Positions 34,704 through 42,747 of a DNA stretch of 64,000 nt are shown one piece after another. Origin of the DNA: a virus. Under the pieces are notes generated by a model, which did not search any database, was not told the DNA's origin, and saw only the letters and a program-made list of their open reading frames with translations. Both the position numbers and the translations under genes were made by a program. Location of the stretch: IMG/VR virus record IMGVR_UViG_3300033150_001736, positions 39,027 through 103,026 of that record. One strand, given 5' to 3'. Positions within the stretch are counted from its first letter, which is position 1. Every line of letters begins with the position of its first letter.

Positions 34704-35087
34704 ATGGTTAATACTAAAGAATATAGAAAATTACAAGATGAATGTTATAGAATAGCTTGTGATAATGGATTTCATGATAATGATCCTTTATCAGAGGAAG
34801 CGTTTAAAGGACGGAAAAGGATGTCTTGTCCTAATTGTGAACATAGATTTGATGTTGATATAGACATAGTTCCAAGATGGTTAATGCTCATGGTTACTGA
34901 GATTGCAGAAGCTATGGAAGCTTACAGACATCAGGATTTTGAGAACTTCAAAGAAGAGCTATCTGATACAATTATCAGGATTATGGATACTTGTGAAGCA
35001 ATGGATATTGATCTTTTAGACGTCATCCTAAAAAAGTGTGAGAAAAATAGAAAGCGTGGGTATAAACACGGAGGGAAGAAATGCTGA
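34704..35087 (+). CDS. MazG-like nucleotide pyrophosphohydrolase with zinc-knuckle insertion
   Basis: The product has 127 aa if ATG 34704 is used, with GGGAGG eight bases upstream; an upstream ATG at 34683 lacks a site. The conserved MazG core is LMLMVTEIAEAMEAYR (EExxE-type helix), KEELSDTIIRIMDTCEAM (ExxD), and a KNxxRxYKHGGKK end. MSCPNCEHRFDVDID inserts a Cys-x2-Cys motif. The fold hydrolyses NTPs or (p)ppGpp-like nucleotides; phage versions may lower alarmone levels. Confidence 0.75.
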   Translation: MVNTKEYRKLQDECYRIACDNGFHDNDPLSEEAFKGRKRMSCPNCEHRFDVDIDIVPRWLMLMVTEIAEAMEAYRHQDFENFKEELSDTIIRIMDTCEAMDIDLLDVILKKCEKNRKRGYKHGGKKC

Positions 35088-35167
35088 GGAAAGAAATAAT
35101 GGTTCAAGATGTGGTAGACATACTCAATAGAATGTTGAAAAAAGACCTTATAGCAGTTGTAGATTAA
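35081..35167 (+). CDS. 28-aa ORF, remnant of a small phage family
   Basis: ATG 35081 overlaps the MazG-like gene end, with GGGAGG close upstream of the ATG. The product reads MVQDVVDILNRMLKKDL, which matches the start of a widespread small phage/bacterial protein that normally continues with a CNxAL-type segment for 40 more residues. Here it stops after IAVVD. Either a truncated relic or a minimal helical peptide. Confidence 0.4.
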   Translation: MLRKEIMVQDVVDILNRMLKKDLIAVVD

Positions 35168-35191
35168 TGATATAGAGGAGGAGATGAATTT

Positions 35192-35704
35192 ATGATTATT
35201 GTAGGAATAGATTTGTCTATTAATAACATAGGACTAGTTAAATGGGAAGATGGGTTATGGGAGTTTAGGTTAATATCTAAAGTAGGATATGCTGATGTAA
35301 AGTTGAAAGAAACAGAGAAGTTTAAAAGATTTAGAGAAGTAAGAGATCATATCTATTCTTTTGTGAAAATGTGGAATCCAGACCTGATTCTATTTGAGGG
35401 GTTGTCTTTTGGATCAAAAGGGAATGCACTTTTTGAATTAGGTATGATTAATGGAATTGTTTTAAATTTTTTACAAGAGGTGGGTTATAATATAGATGTA
35501 ATACCTCCAAGTAAAGTAAAGAAGAATATAACGGGAAAAGGTAATTCTTCTAAGTTGGAAGTGGCTTTATCTGTATCTAAAAAGATAAAGCTGGATTCTG
35601 ATTTGTCATCAATTTATCGTAAAGAGTGTGAACACATCTATGATGCAATCTCAATAATTTATAGTTATTTAAAGGAAAACAGTTTGTTAAATGAAACTTC
35701 TTGA
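35192..35704 (+). CDS. RuvC-like Holliday junction resolvase
   Basis: This gene encodes 170 aa with a GGAGGAG site. The RNase H-fold carboxylates can be followed: VGIDLSINNIG (Asp near residue 6), LILFEGLSFG (Glu near 70), and HIYDAISIIYSYL (Asp near 152). The segment VIPPSKVKKNITGKGNSSK matches the DNA-contacting loop of RuvC-type resolvases. It would resolve branched DNA before packaging. It overlaps the helicase gene by 14 bases. Confidence 0.8.
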   Translation: MIIVGIDLSINNIGLVKWEDGLWEFRLISKVGYADVKLKETEKFKRFREVRDHIYSFVKMWNPDLILFEGLSFGSKGNALFELGMINGIVLNFLQEVGYNIDVIPPSKVKKNITGKGNSSKLEVALSVSKKIKLDSDLSSIYRKECEHIYDAISIIYSYLKENSLLNETS

Positions 35705-37469
35705 CGTATCTGAAAAAGATTGTGGTATGAAGAACTCTCTTAATTTTGAAGTTATAGATTCTCACATTATGGTAAAAGGTTTATCTCTTGATGAGATAGA
35801 TTGTTTAGGTGAGTTGTGTTCTATGAAGGTGATTGGAACTACTGTATCTGTAGCTTGGTATAATCTTACAGAGCTTTTTAATAAGTTAAAAGATATAGGT
35901 TATCATACTGCTGATATTGCTGACTATTATTCTGAAAATTTTATAAATATTATAATGGAGAGAGAGAAAAATATAGATAGATTGAAGAATGATAATTCAA
36001 GTTTCTCATTGAAAAATGTCTCGTTTTTCAACGGGGAACTTTATGAAGTGCAGAAAAGAGGAGTTTTATCTCTTCTTATGAATAGAGTTTGGGGATTATG
36101 GTTTGAGATGGGAATGGGAAAGACAGTTCAAGTTATTTATGCTTATAAAATGCTTCTGGATCATATAGAAAATTGTAGATGCCTGGTGATATCACCAAAT
36201 ACTGTAACCTATGAATGGAAATTAATGTTTGAAAAATTTATAAATGAAGAAGCTCATGAAGTAACTAAAGATTCATATTTGGATGATAAAAAAATTGTAA
36301 TTGTAAACTATGAAAAATTGATTGATAGAAAAGTACCTAAAAAGGATGAAGTGATCGAAAGTGAAGTAATGAAGAAGCTCTCAAAACAAAAGTTTGATGT
36401 AATTGTAATTGATGAGAGTCATTTTATAAAAAATATATCTAGTAAAAGAACAAGAGCAGTTATAAAGTTAATAAGAGGAAAGTTAAGAAACTACAAAAGT
36501 TTCAATATTGGAAAAGTAAGTAGCAAATCTATATATAGTTCAGGGAAATTTCCTCACATTTGGTTTTTAAGTGGTACTCCTATGGAGGAAGTTCTGGATA
36601 TTTATGTTTTTTTACGAAGAGCTTTTGGAGTAAATTTTATAAAGTATAGTGATTTTAAGGAATATTTTTTAGAATGGAAAGAAATTTATATAAAGAATGG
36701 AAGGAAACTGAGAGTTCCTGATTGTGTAAAAAATGAAGAAGAGCTATCTAGGTTATTAAATAAGACAAGTATTAGAAAAGATAGATCAAGTATAAGAGAG
36801 ATAAAAAGTGTTGATAAAGTTATTCATATAAATATGTCAGATGATATGCTTAGAGAATATAATAAAATAATAAACAACGAAGATGATACTATTCTTGAAA
36901 GAATTATAAATGGGATAATGTTTTGTAATAATCCTAGTTTAGTAGGAATAGATAAACTAGCATCAGAAAAATACAACGCTTTAGTTGATATTATAAATGG
37001 GACCAAAGAAAAAATTTTAGTCTGGACTATATTTAGAGATTCAGCAGATATGCTTAAGTCAAGTTTAGATAAGGAAAAAATAAAATCGGTTGTGTTTAAA
37101 GGAGGAAGTGATGACAAAGAGGTGAGAAGAAAGTTTGAAGGTGACTATAAAGTGTTGATTTCTACTTTAGCCAAAGGATCAATAGGGGTTAACTTTATGA
37201 AGGAAGCTGGTACAGTTGTTTATTTAGATAGACCATTTAGCTATGCTCAATGGATACAGTCTAAAGATAGAGTTATGAGAGTTGACAGGGTTAATACTAA
37301 ACCCGTTTTGTTTATTGATCTCAAGATGAAAATTGAAGGTACTTCAGTTGAAGAAATGGTTGATGAGGTTATAGAAAGAAAAATCAATCTAAATCAGTTA
37401 ATCAAAGAACAGGGTAATCTTCTTCTTCAAAAGAAAAATAAAACTTTAGGAAACAATGAAAAAAAATGA
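35691..37469 (+). CDS. SNF2-family helicase/ATPase
   Basis: This gene encodes 592 aa. Motif I is FEMGMGKTVQ (about residues 137-146), motif Ia CLVISPNTVTYEW, motif II VIDESHFIKN (DESH box), and motif III FLSGTPMEE. Motifs V and VI are LAKGSIGVNFMKEA and YAQWIQSKDRVMRV. It resembles phage branch-migration or replication-restart ATPases of the UvsW/SNF2 group. Together with RecA, RuvC-like and Rad50-like proteins it suggests recombination-driven replication. Confidence 0.88.
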   Translation: MKLLDVSEKDCGMKNSLNFEVIDSHIMVKGLSLDEIDCLGELCSMKVIGTTVSVAWYNLTELFNKLKDIGYHTADIADYYSENFINIIMEREKNIDRLKNDNSSFSLKNVSFFNGELYEVQKRGVLSLLMNRVWGLWFEMGMGKTVQVIYAYKMLLDHIENCRCLVISPNTVTYEWKLMFEKFINEEAHEVTKDSYLDDKKIVIVNYEKLIDRKVPKKDEVIESEVMKKLSKQKFDVIVIDESHFIKNISSKRTRAVIKLIRGKLRNYKSFNIGKVSSKSIYSSGKFPHIWFLSGTPMEEVLDIYVFLRRAFGVNFIKYSDFKEYFLEWKEIYIKNGRKLRVPDCVKNEEELSRLLNKTSIRKDRSSIREIKSVDKVIHINMSDDMLREYNKIINNEDDTILERIINGIMFCNNPSLVGIDKLASEKYNALVDIINGTKEKILVWTIFRDSADMLKSSLDKEKIKSVVFKGGSDDKEVRRKFEGDYKVLISTLAKGSIGVNFMKEAGTVVYLDRPFSYAQWIQSKDRVMRVDRVNTKPVLFIDLKMKIEGTSVEEMVDEVIERKINLNQLIKEQGNLLLQKKNKTLGNNEKK

Positions 37470-37501
37470 AGTATGGTTTTCTCTTGAAAAAACAGTGGGT
37501 T

Positions 37502-37670
37502 GCGAGCGTAGCTCGCTATGATTTCTTCTTCTTAGAAGAAATCATGGAATTTAAAAAAAGTATAATATACATACAGAAATTAATATATATTATAAATTTA
37601 ATATATAAATATAATATTATATATACCTGGATATCTGGATATTCGTATATAGCAATGGGAAATTGTTAGT
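37502..37670 (+). repeat. Two adjacent hairpins and an A+T-only tract; no gene
   Basis: GCGAGC-gta-GCTCGC (37502-37516) is immediately followed by ATGATTTCTTCT-tctt-AGAAGAAATCAT (37518-37545), both perfect. Bases about 37550-37640 are almost purely A and T, with stacked TATAT/ATTTAA repeats. A 67-codon frame crosses the region but has no protein-like composition. DNA-unwinding-type A+T tract plus hairpins next to helicase and primase genes makes it a candidate replication origin or termination/processing site. Confidence 0.45.
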
Positions 37671-37689
37671 AAAGTTTTGGAGATTAAAA

Positions 37690-38388
37690 ATGATAAAAAC
37701 TACATCAAAAATTAAAAAATCTCTTAAACTACAAAAACAAAGTTTGTCTTTAGAAAAAATTAGTTTGTCACTTCAAAAAGATAGTTTAAAAAAATTGAGT
37801 TTAAAAAACGAAAAAACGGAAAGTAAAAATGATAAAAAATCAACAGTAAAAAATAAAACCAGGGAGTTGAATAAAAGTAGAATGAAGAAAGAAATGAAAG
37901 TTCATAAAAAAAAGATTCAAAAATCTAGTTCTGCTAAGGTTAGAAAAGTTGAAAGAGCTTGGGTGGAATTGTTTGAAAAGTGTTATGATTCCAAGTATAG
38001 AATTTCAGTTCAGGAAAGCAGTATGCTAAAAAAACTGGTTCAGATTACTCCAGAGGAAGATTTATATTCAACAATGATTTCAATATTTTGGGTTTATTTG
38101 AATGATGAATGGTTTCAAGAAAAGGAACTAGTGCCTTCGTTGACTGATTTTGTGAAGAAATTTGATAAATATAAATCTCGTGGTGCAAGAATCAAAAAAT
38201 ACATATCTTTGAATGGGGATAGGAAACGTTGGTGGATTATCAATGAAGCTAAGATACCAGAAGAGGAATTGAAAAATGAGAAGTTTAAAGATGTTTTGAA
38301 GGTTAGTAAAGAGAAAAAATATGTTGTAGTTTACAGAGTCAATGATGGTGTGGTTGCAAAAGAGTCAATTGGGAGAAGTTATGATTAG
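37690..38388 (+). CDS. Lys/Ser-rich protein, possible replication-loading factor
   Basis: This gene encodes 232 aa from ATG 37690 with TGGAG 8-12 bases upstream. Residues 1-85 are low-complexity, with a recurring heptad-like KxSLxLxK pattern (SLKLQKQSLSLEKISLSLQK) and then a Lys-rich linker. Residues 90-230 form a globular helical domain (RAWVELFEKCYDSKYRISVQ). It overlaps the next gene by 8 bases and stands before loader-like and primase genes, so a replication initiator or helicase-loader role is plausible but unproven. Confidence 0.55.
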   Translation: MIKTTSKIKKSLKLQKQSLSLEKISLSLQKDSLKKLSLKNEKTESKNDKKSTVKNKTRELNKSRMKKEMKVHKKKIQKSSSAKVRKVERAWVELFEKCYDSKYRISVQESSMLKKLVQITPEEDLYSTMISIFWVYLNDEWFQEKELVPSLTDFVKKFDKYKSRGARIKKYISLNGDRKRWWIINEAKIPEEELKNEKFKDVLKVSKEKKYVVVYRVNDGVVAKESIGRSYD

Positions 38389-38986
38389 AGATTTGGAAAA
38401 GACTGTAATTGGAAATTGTAATCTTTGTCAAGGAAAAGGTTTTGTAGATGATATTGAGTGTTCTTGCGTGAATAAATATAGAATTTTGTTATCTTTGAAA
38501 AATGGAGGTTTTTCAAGAGAATTTCTTATGATGGCTCTTGAAGGAAATTTAGATAATGTTGTTGAAATCATTGAGGGGAAAGAATACTGGGACTGGGCTT
38601 TAGATAACTGGGAAGAGTTCATTGAAAAGGGTTTAGGGATAGTTTTATGTGGAGATGATCTTGATTTGGTGTCTAGTTTTTTGATATATTGCTTCTTGAA
38701 GAAAGACTTTAGAATAACATGTTGTAATCTAACGAGTTATAATTCTGATGAAGAATTTTTTGATTTGATGGTGATTGAATATAATGCAGAAGAAAGTGTA
38801 TACAAGCATCTGGAAAAGAGAAAGAAAAAAATCTTATCCTCGATTTTACTTCTGGAAGACTATTCAATTCTGAAAAAAGATTTGAATTTGTCTGAAATTT
38901 TAGATTTTGATGGAAATAAACTAACAGGGATTTTTAGAAAAATAAAAGGTAAAGGCAAAAAGGAAAGAACAGGATGGAGAATTTGA
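38381..38986 (+). CDS. DnaC-like loader homologue without P-loop (tentative)
   Basis: This gene encodes 201 aa from ATG 38381 (GGGAGAAG upstream). The N-terminus GNCNLCQGKGFVDDIECSC resembles the zinc-binding start of DnaC-type helicase loaders, and the following helix (ILLSLKNGGF) also fits. The strand GIVLCGDDLDLVSSFLIY occupies the Walker A place but has no GKT/GKS. This could be a degenerate AAA+ loader; position next to primase and helicase supports replication. Confidence 0.5.
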   Translation: MIRDLEKTVIGNCNLCQGKGFVDDIECSCVNKYRILLSLKNGGFSREFLMMALEGNLDNVVEIIEGKEYWDWALDNWEEFIEKGLGIVLCGDDLDLVSSFLIYCFLKKDFRITCCNLTSYNSDEEFFDLMVIEYNAEESVYKHLEKRKKKILSSILLLEDYSILKKDLNLSEILDFDGNKLTGIFRKIKGKGKKERTGWRI

Positions 38987-39204
38987 TTACTCTTTTTGGT
39001 GAGAGTAAGTTTGATGAGACACCTCTTTCAGATGAAGATTTGGATAAGATTGAGTGTATGGTTAGGTCTGGAGAATTAGTACTTGTATTTAGAGGTGAGT
39101 ATGTTACAGGTCTTATAAGATTGATAAATGAATGTCGTAGGTTGAATAATTTGAGGAAAGATGATGCGTTCGTGGAGTCAATATCGAGAAGTTCTAAAGA
39201 ATAA
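38974..39204 (+). CDS. Small acidic protein, unknown
   Basis: This gene encodes 76 aa overlapping both neighbours (13 bases upstream, 41 bases into the primase gene). It is mostly helical, with a central strand GELVLVFRGEYVTGLIRL. No family recognised. Overlaps suggest translational coupling within the replication cluster. Confidence 0.5.
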   Translation: MENLITLFGESKFDETPLSDEDLDKIECMVRSGELVLVFRGEYVTGLIRLINECRRLNNLRKDDAFVESISRSSKE

Positions 39205-40021
39205 ACCAGAGTTGAAAGCTAAGAATGCTGGAAACCAGCTTAGAATATTATGTCCTTTTCATAATGATACTGATCCTTCACTTTATATAAACTTTGTTAA
39301 GGGATCATGGTATTGTTTTGGGGAATGTAAAAGAGGAGGCAATCTTGGGTATCTGTTAAAGAAACTTGGGGTTATAGATAGATATGAAAATTCCTTAGTA
39401 AACTATGTTGAAGTTGGAAAGAATAGAAAAATAAAAGTTTCAAAAACTAATCAAGAGATTCTTGATTATTTTCTCTCAAGGGGTTTTGATATTAAGTCAT
39501 ATAGAAAGTTAGTTACAGAATTTGGAATTAAACGTACATGGCTTGGGAAGGAAACTGGGTTGTATTTTCCAGTTTGGAATTTTGAAAAGGAGTATATTGG
39601 AAATGTAAGAAGAAAACTTTCAGATAAGCAATATTACATGAGTAGGGGATATAAAGGTGAAAGGTATTTGTATGGAGAGTGGAAACTTGAAGATTGTGGT
39701 TATGTAGTTCTTGTGGAAGGAGTTTTTGATTATTTTAAGGTGTGGTTGTCTGGTTTCAATGTTTTAGCTGTTCTAGGATTGTCAGGAGAAAGTTTGAAAT
39801 TGGCTAGGATAGCAACAAGTAATGAAAACATAAAAAAAGTAGTTTTATTTTTTGATAGTGATGTTAAGGATAAGATTTATAACGATTGGAGATATTATGG
39901 TGAAATGTTTGGTTTTAAGATGGGGGATGTGAGATTGGATTACGGTGATCCGGGAGAGATGATTGTTGATGAGATTAATGATATTCTTGGTCCTTTGAAG
40001 GCTCGTAGCTCAATTGGATAG
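39164..40021 (+). CDS. DNA primase (CHC2 zinc finger plus TOPRIM)
   Basis: This gene encodes 285 aa; ATG 39164 has GAGGAAAG at the right distance. The zinc motif is CPFHNDTDPSLY followed by SWYCFGECKRGGN (about residues 29-60). The TOPRIM motifs are VVLVEGVFDYFK and VVLFFDSDVKDK. It is shorter than DnaG and lacks a helicase-binding C-terminal domain. It synthesises RNA primers for the lagging strand. The last 23 bases of the gene lie inside the tRNA-Arg gene. Confidence 0.88.
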   Translation: MRSWSQYREVLKNKPELKAKNAGNQLRILCPFHNDTDPSLYINFVKGSWYCFGECKRGGNLGYLLKKLGVIDRYENSLVNYVEVGKNRKIKVSKTNQEILDYFLSRGFDIKSYRKLVTEFGIKRTWLGKETGLYFPVWNFEKEYIGNVRRKLSDKQYYMSRGYKGERYLYGEWKLEDCGYVVLVEGVFDYFKVWLSGFNVLAVLGLSGESLKLARIATSNENIKKVVLFFDSDVKDKIYNDWRYYGEMFGFKMGDVRLDYGDPGEMIVDEINDILGPLKARSSIG

Positions 40022-40072
40022 AGCACAGGACTTCTAATCCTGGGGTTGGGGGTTCAATTCCCTCCGGGCCTA
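39999..40072 (+). tRNA. tRNA-Arg (anticodon UCU)
   Basis: The full cloverleaf folds as a 7-bp acceptor AGGCTCG/CGGGCCT with one G-T pair and a D arm GCTC...GAGC. The anticodon arm is CAGGA-CTTCTAA-TCCTG with TCT at 40033-40035, and the T arm GGGGG-TTCAATT-CCCTC; discriminator A at 40072. CCA is not encoded. It reads AGA, the dominant Arg codon here. The 5' end overlaps the primase coding sequence. Confidence 0.95.
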
Positions 40073-40099
40073 CTATATGTATTAAAGGAAAGGGTTTAG

Positions 40100-41353
40100 A
40101 TGTATGATGAATTTATTGCTCGAATACTTCTGTTTTCTGATACAATAGTTCCTTCTTATGAGAGTTACTTAAGAAGGATAAAATTTAGAGATAGACTAGT
40201 TAATAATATAATTGAAAAGATATTGGAATCATGGGAAGTATTCAATGAAGTTAAAATTGAATTTCTTAGAGAGAAATTCAAAGACAGAGAAGATATAAAT
40301 TTGTTCATGAGGAAAGCATCAGAAATTGAGTTGTCTGGTGATGCTTCTTTTAATAAGTATTGGGTGGGTAATTTTATGTCACAAAGTGTTCTGGATGAAA
40401 TCAGAAATAGCGATTATGATGCTGATAAAGTTAGAGACCTTTCTGTTCTAGCTTCTGAGTTGAAAAATGTGGCTGAAGGTAAGATAACTCCAGTAAGAGT
40501 ATGGGATGTTAGTTCTGATAAAAAAGTTGATGAAAGGATAGATTTTTATCAAGCGGAAAAAGAAAAGGTATTGAAGATAGGAATAAGTTTATTTGATGAG
40601 CAGATAGAGATGAGCAATGGTACTGTAACTATCTTTATGGCTCCTTTTAAGAGATACAAGAGTATAACTTTGACAAACGTGGGTGCTGTTGCTTTGGCTC
40701 AGGGTTACTCAGTTTTTCAAGTTCATTATGAAGGAAAACAAAAGTTATGGGAAAAAAGATATGATAGCTGTATTTCAGGAATACCTTATAATCGTCTTTA
40801 CAAAGATTTGAATGAGAAAGAGAAAAATTTATTGAAGAAAGTTTATAGGAATGTGAAAGGTAAAGTTTACTTTATGAAAGCTACTCCTAAAAAGGTAGGA
40901 TATCCTGAAATAAAGAATGAGCTTGAGAAGTTGAAAAAGGAAGGTATATTTTTTGATGTTGTGATAGTTGATTATTTGAACTTGATGCGTCCATCTAAAA
41001 AGTATGGTGATGATTGGATCGAACAGGGAGATTTAGCTTGGGATTTGGTAACTTTGAGTCAAGAGGGGTATATAGTGGTGTCAGCGGCTCAGAGTAAGAT
41101 GGGGTCTGTTAGCAAAGAAGTTTTGGGGCCAGATGATCTTGGTAGGTCTGCTGTGATCGTGCAAGCTACAGATAATCTAATTGCTTTGAATCAGAATAGG
41201 ACTGAGTATGCAGGTGGACTTTTGAGGATGAATCCTTTAGTGATGCGTTATGATAAGGTATCTGCTCAAGAGATCAGGTTAGTTATGCGACTTTTTAAGA
41301 TGAGATTATCAGATGAGATGGATTCTATGTTTGAGCATCTTGTTAGTGATTGA
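40100..41353 (+). CDS. DnaB-like replicative helicase with divergent P-loop
   Basis: This gene encodes 417 aa. The RecA-like core begins near residue 155. The P-loop position reads MAPFKRYKSITLTNVG (near 178), retaining Lys-Ser but lacking the usual Gly-x-Gly-Lys. Walker B is VVIVDYLNLMRP, and the later VVSAAQSKMG and DDLGRSAVIVQATDNLIAL match motif H3/H4 regions of DnaB-type helicases. The N-terminal 100 residues are helical. It follows primase and tRNA-Arg. Likely the replication fork helicase; ATP hydrolysis depends on whether the altered loop works. Confidence 0.75.
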   Translation: MYDEFIARILLFSDTIVPSYESYLRRIKFRDRLVNNIIEKILESWEVFNEVKIEFLREKFKDREDINLFMRKASEIELSGDASFNKYWVGNFMSQSVLDEIRNSDYDADKVRDLSVLASELKNVAEGKITPVRVWDVSSDKKVDERIDFYQAEKEKVLKIGISLFDEQIEMSNGTVTIFMAPFKRYKSITLTNVGAVALAQGYSVFQVHYEGKQKLWEKRYDSCISGIPYNRLYKDLNEKEKNLLKKVYRNVKGKVYFMKATPKKVGYPEIKNELEKLKKEGIFFDVVIVDYLNLMRPSKKYGDDWIEQGDLAWDLVTLSQEGYIVVSAAQSKMGSVSKEVLGPDDLGRSAVIVQATDNLIALNQNRTEYAGGLLRMNPLVMRYDKVSAQEIRLVMRLFKMRLSDEMDSMFEHLVSD

Positions 41354-41387
41354 TTTCACCGAATAAGAGAGATATTGTATTTTTTAC

Positions 41388-41416
41388 TTGACAAAAAGTT
41401 GTTATTGTGTTATGAT
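41388..41416 (+). promoter_or_regulatory. Sigma70-type promoter, extended -10
   Basis: TTGACA (41388-41393), 17-base spacer, TATGAT (41411-41416) with an extended TG at 41408-41409. Start of transcription is expected near 41423, ahead of an AAAGGAG site and the GTG at 41454. It lies in a gap after the helicase gene and probably drives the small ORFs, tRNAs, polymerase and RecA genes. Confidence 0.8.
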
Positions 41417-41453
41417 GGGTGAAACTGAAAAACAAAGCAAAGGAGATGATTAA

Positions 41454-41582
41454 GTGATTTACAGACACAGGAGAAGAATTGAGTATGTGGATAAGTGGGA
41501 ACGTGACCTTGTGTATCTTAAATACAAGAAGCAGGTAATAGGAAAAGTTTTTGTCTGTTGTAGAATTAAACTTGTTATATGA
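41454..41582 (+). CDS. 42-aa basic protein, first gene after the promoter
   Basis: The GTG at 41454 follows AAAGGAG (41438-41444) and a strong promoter. The product begins with IYRHRRRIEYVDKWERDL and contains a CC pair, then ends at TGA 41580. A second TGA and a TGG follow in frame, so a Trp-rich extension is imaginable. Early, small and basic: typical of host-takeover peptides. Function unknown. Confidence 0.5.
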   Translation: MIYRHRRRIEYVDKWERDLVYLKYKKQVIGKVFVCCRIKLVI

Positions 41583-41644
41583 TGATGGTATCTAGTCAAA
41601 AAGGGTTTGAGGTTAAGTACTTTGTAGAATGATGGAGGTGGATA

Positions 41645-41839
41645 ATGAAGATTGAGATACAGATAGAAAACAAAGCGGTTGAAAAAGATAGAAAGGAGCT
41701 TCTAAAATTGAAACAGGAGTACCTGGAGGAAATGGAGGCTATCAATCCTTCAAGGTTTTATGATAAAGTGATTTGGGGATTAAGTATGAGTAAGGTTTTG
41801 GCCTTGATAGATGAGAAACTTACCAATTTGGAAGGATAA
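41645..41839 (+). CDS. Small coiled-coil protein, unknown
   Basis: This gene encodes 64 aa with a TGGAGGTGG site. It is a single long charged helix (RKELLKLKQEYLEEMEAI) then WGLSMSKVLALIDEKL. No family recognised. A gap of about 150 bases with no clear gene follows, containing only a small GAATC/GATTC hairpin near 41930. Confidence 0.5.
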   Translation: MKIEIQIENKAVEKDRKELLKLKQEYLEEMEAINPSRFYDKVIWGLSMSKVLALIDEKLTNLEG

Positions 41840-41993
41840 AATTTTACAATAAGACAAGAATACTGGATATAACTAGGTAGGTCTATGATTATTGTAGTTA
41901 CTAAAGAAGATGGGAAGTTTGACTGTTGAATCTAAGATTCAGTAATCAAAGACACTTGTCAAAACTTGTTGTTTTGTTAAAGGATGATGAATC

Positions 41994-42443
41994 ATGTCGA
42001 GAAAACAAAGTGATATTTTTTGGGATCAAGACGATAGAGATAAACTTAGGTTTAATAATTCCGACGAGGCTATTAAAGGGATTATTGATGAGATGTATCC
42101 AACACCAATAGAAGAAATAGGTGATATTACAATTTATGAATATAAGAGAGTGAATATAGAAATAAGTGGTGGAGTTAATAACGATAAGGAATTGGTTATT
42201 GAAAATATTTACGACCGATTGGATGAGGAATATGGGGATCATCGAAATGGAGAATTTCCCGATATACCTTATGATGATCTTGAAATTCAACAAGCCTGGG
42301 ATAAATTTGTTGAATCTGTTAAAAAAACTTATGTTCCGTGGGTTTGTGAAAAAACAGGCAATACGATAACAGTTAATGCTTTGGAATGGGTTAAAGAGAA
42401 CATGCCAGAATGGTTGACGAGAGAGGAGAAGAAAGATGGATGA
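41994..42443 (+). CDS. Phage protein of unknown function
   Basis: This gene encodes 149 aa with AAAGGATGATG upstream. It is acidic, alpha/beta, with several Trp (DIFWDQDDRDKLRF, AWDKFVESVKKTYVPW, ALEWVKENMPEWL) and no motif I recognise. It overlaps the next gene by 8 bases. Confidence 0.6.
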   Translation: MSRKQSDIFWDQDDRDKLRFNNSDEAIKGIIDEMYPTPIEEIGDITIYEYKRVNIEISGGVNNDKELVIENIYDRLDEEYGDHRNGEFPDIPYDDLEIQQAWDKFVESVKKTYVPWVCEKTGNTITVNALEWVKENMPEWLTREEKKDG

Positions 42444-42747
42444 GATTAAAGTTAAGAAAAGAGATGAAACTGTACTTGAGAAAGAAAATGAGAAAAAAGA
42501 ATCTGATTATCAAACACCTTCAAAATTAGAACTTTTGAAAAGATTTCATCCTGGTCAAGTATTTTTTCTTAGAGAAGGATTTTTGAAAGTTAGAAAAGTT
42601 ACGAACAAGGATGTTTTATTGAGACCTCTTAATGAGGATGAAGTAAGAAAGATAATGAAGGATATGGAGAAGCAAAAGAAAAAATTAGATAAGCAGAAAG
42701 ATAATGAAGAAAATAGTGATAGAATTAGTAAAAAAGCTCTAAAGTGA
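42436..42747 (+). CDS. Lys/Glu-rich small protein, unknown
   Basis: This gene encodes 103 aa with charged, probably disordered ends and a small beta core (RFHPGQVFFLREGFLKVRKV). Four-base overlap with the next gene. Could be a polymerase- or clamp-associated adaptor by position; no motif supports it. Confidence 0.5.
   Translation: MDEIKVKKRDETVLEKENEKKESDYQTPSKLELLKRFHPGQVFFLREGFLKVRKVTNKDVLLRPLNEDEVRKIMKDMEKQKKKLDKQKDNEENSDRISKKALK

Noticed and set aside
37466-37669. 67-codon ORF after the SNF2 helicase
   Set aside because: It crosses two perfect hairpins and an A+T-only tract; the product has no protein-like pattern and no ribosome site of its own.
39999-40072. tRNA-Arg as a phage integration site
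   Set aside because: No integrase gene is nearby and the tRNA is complete and located inside a replication cluster; it looks like a translation helper.
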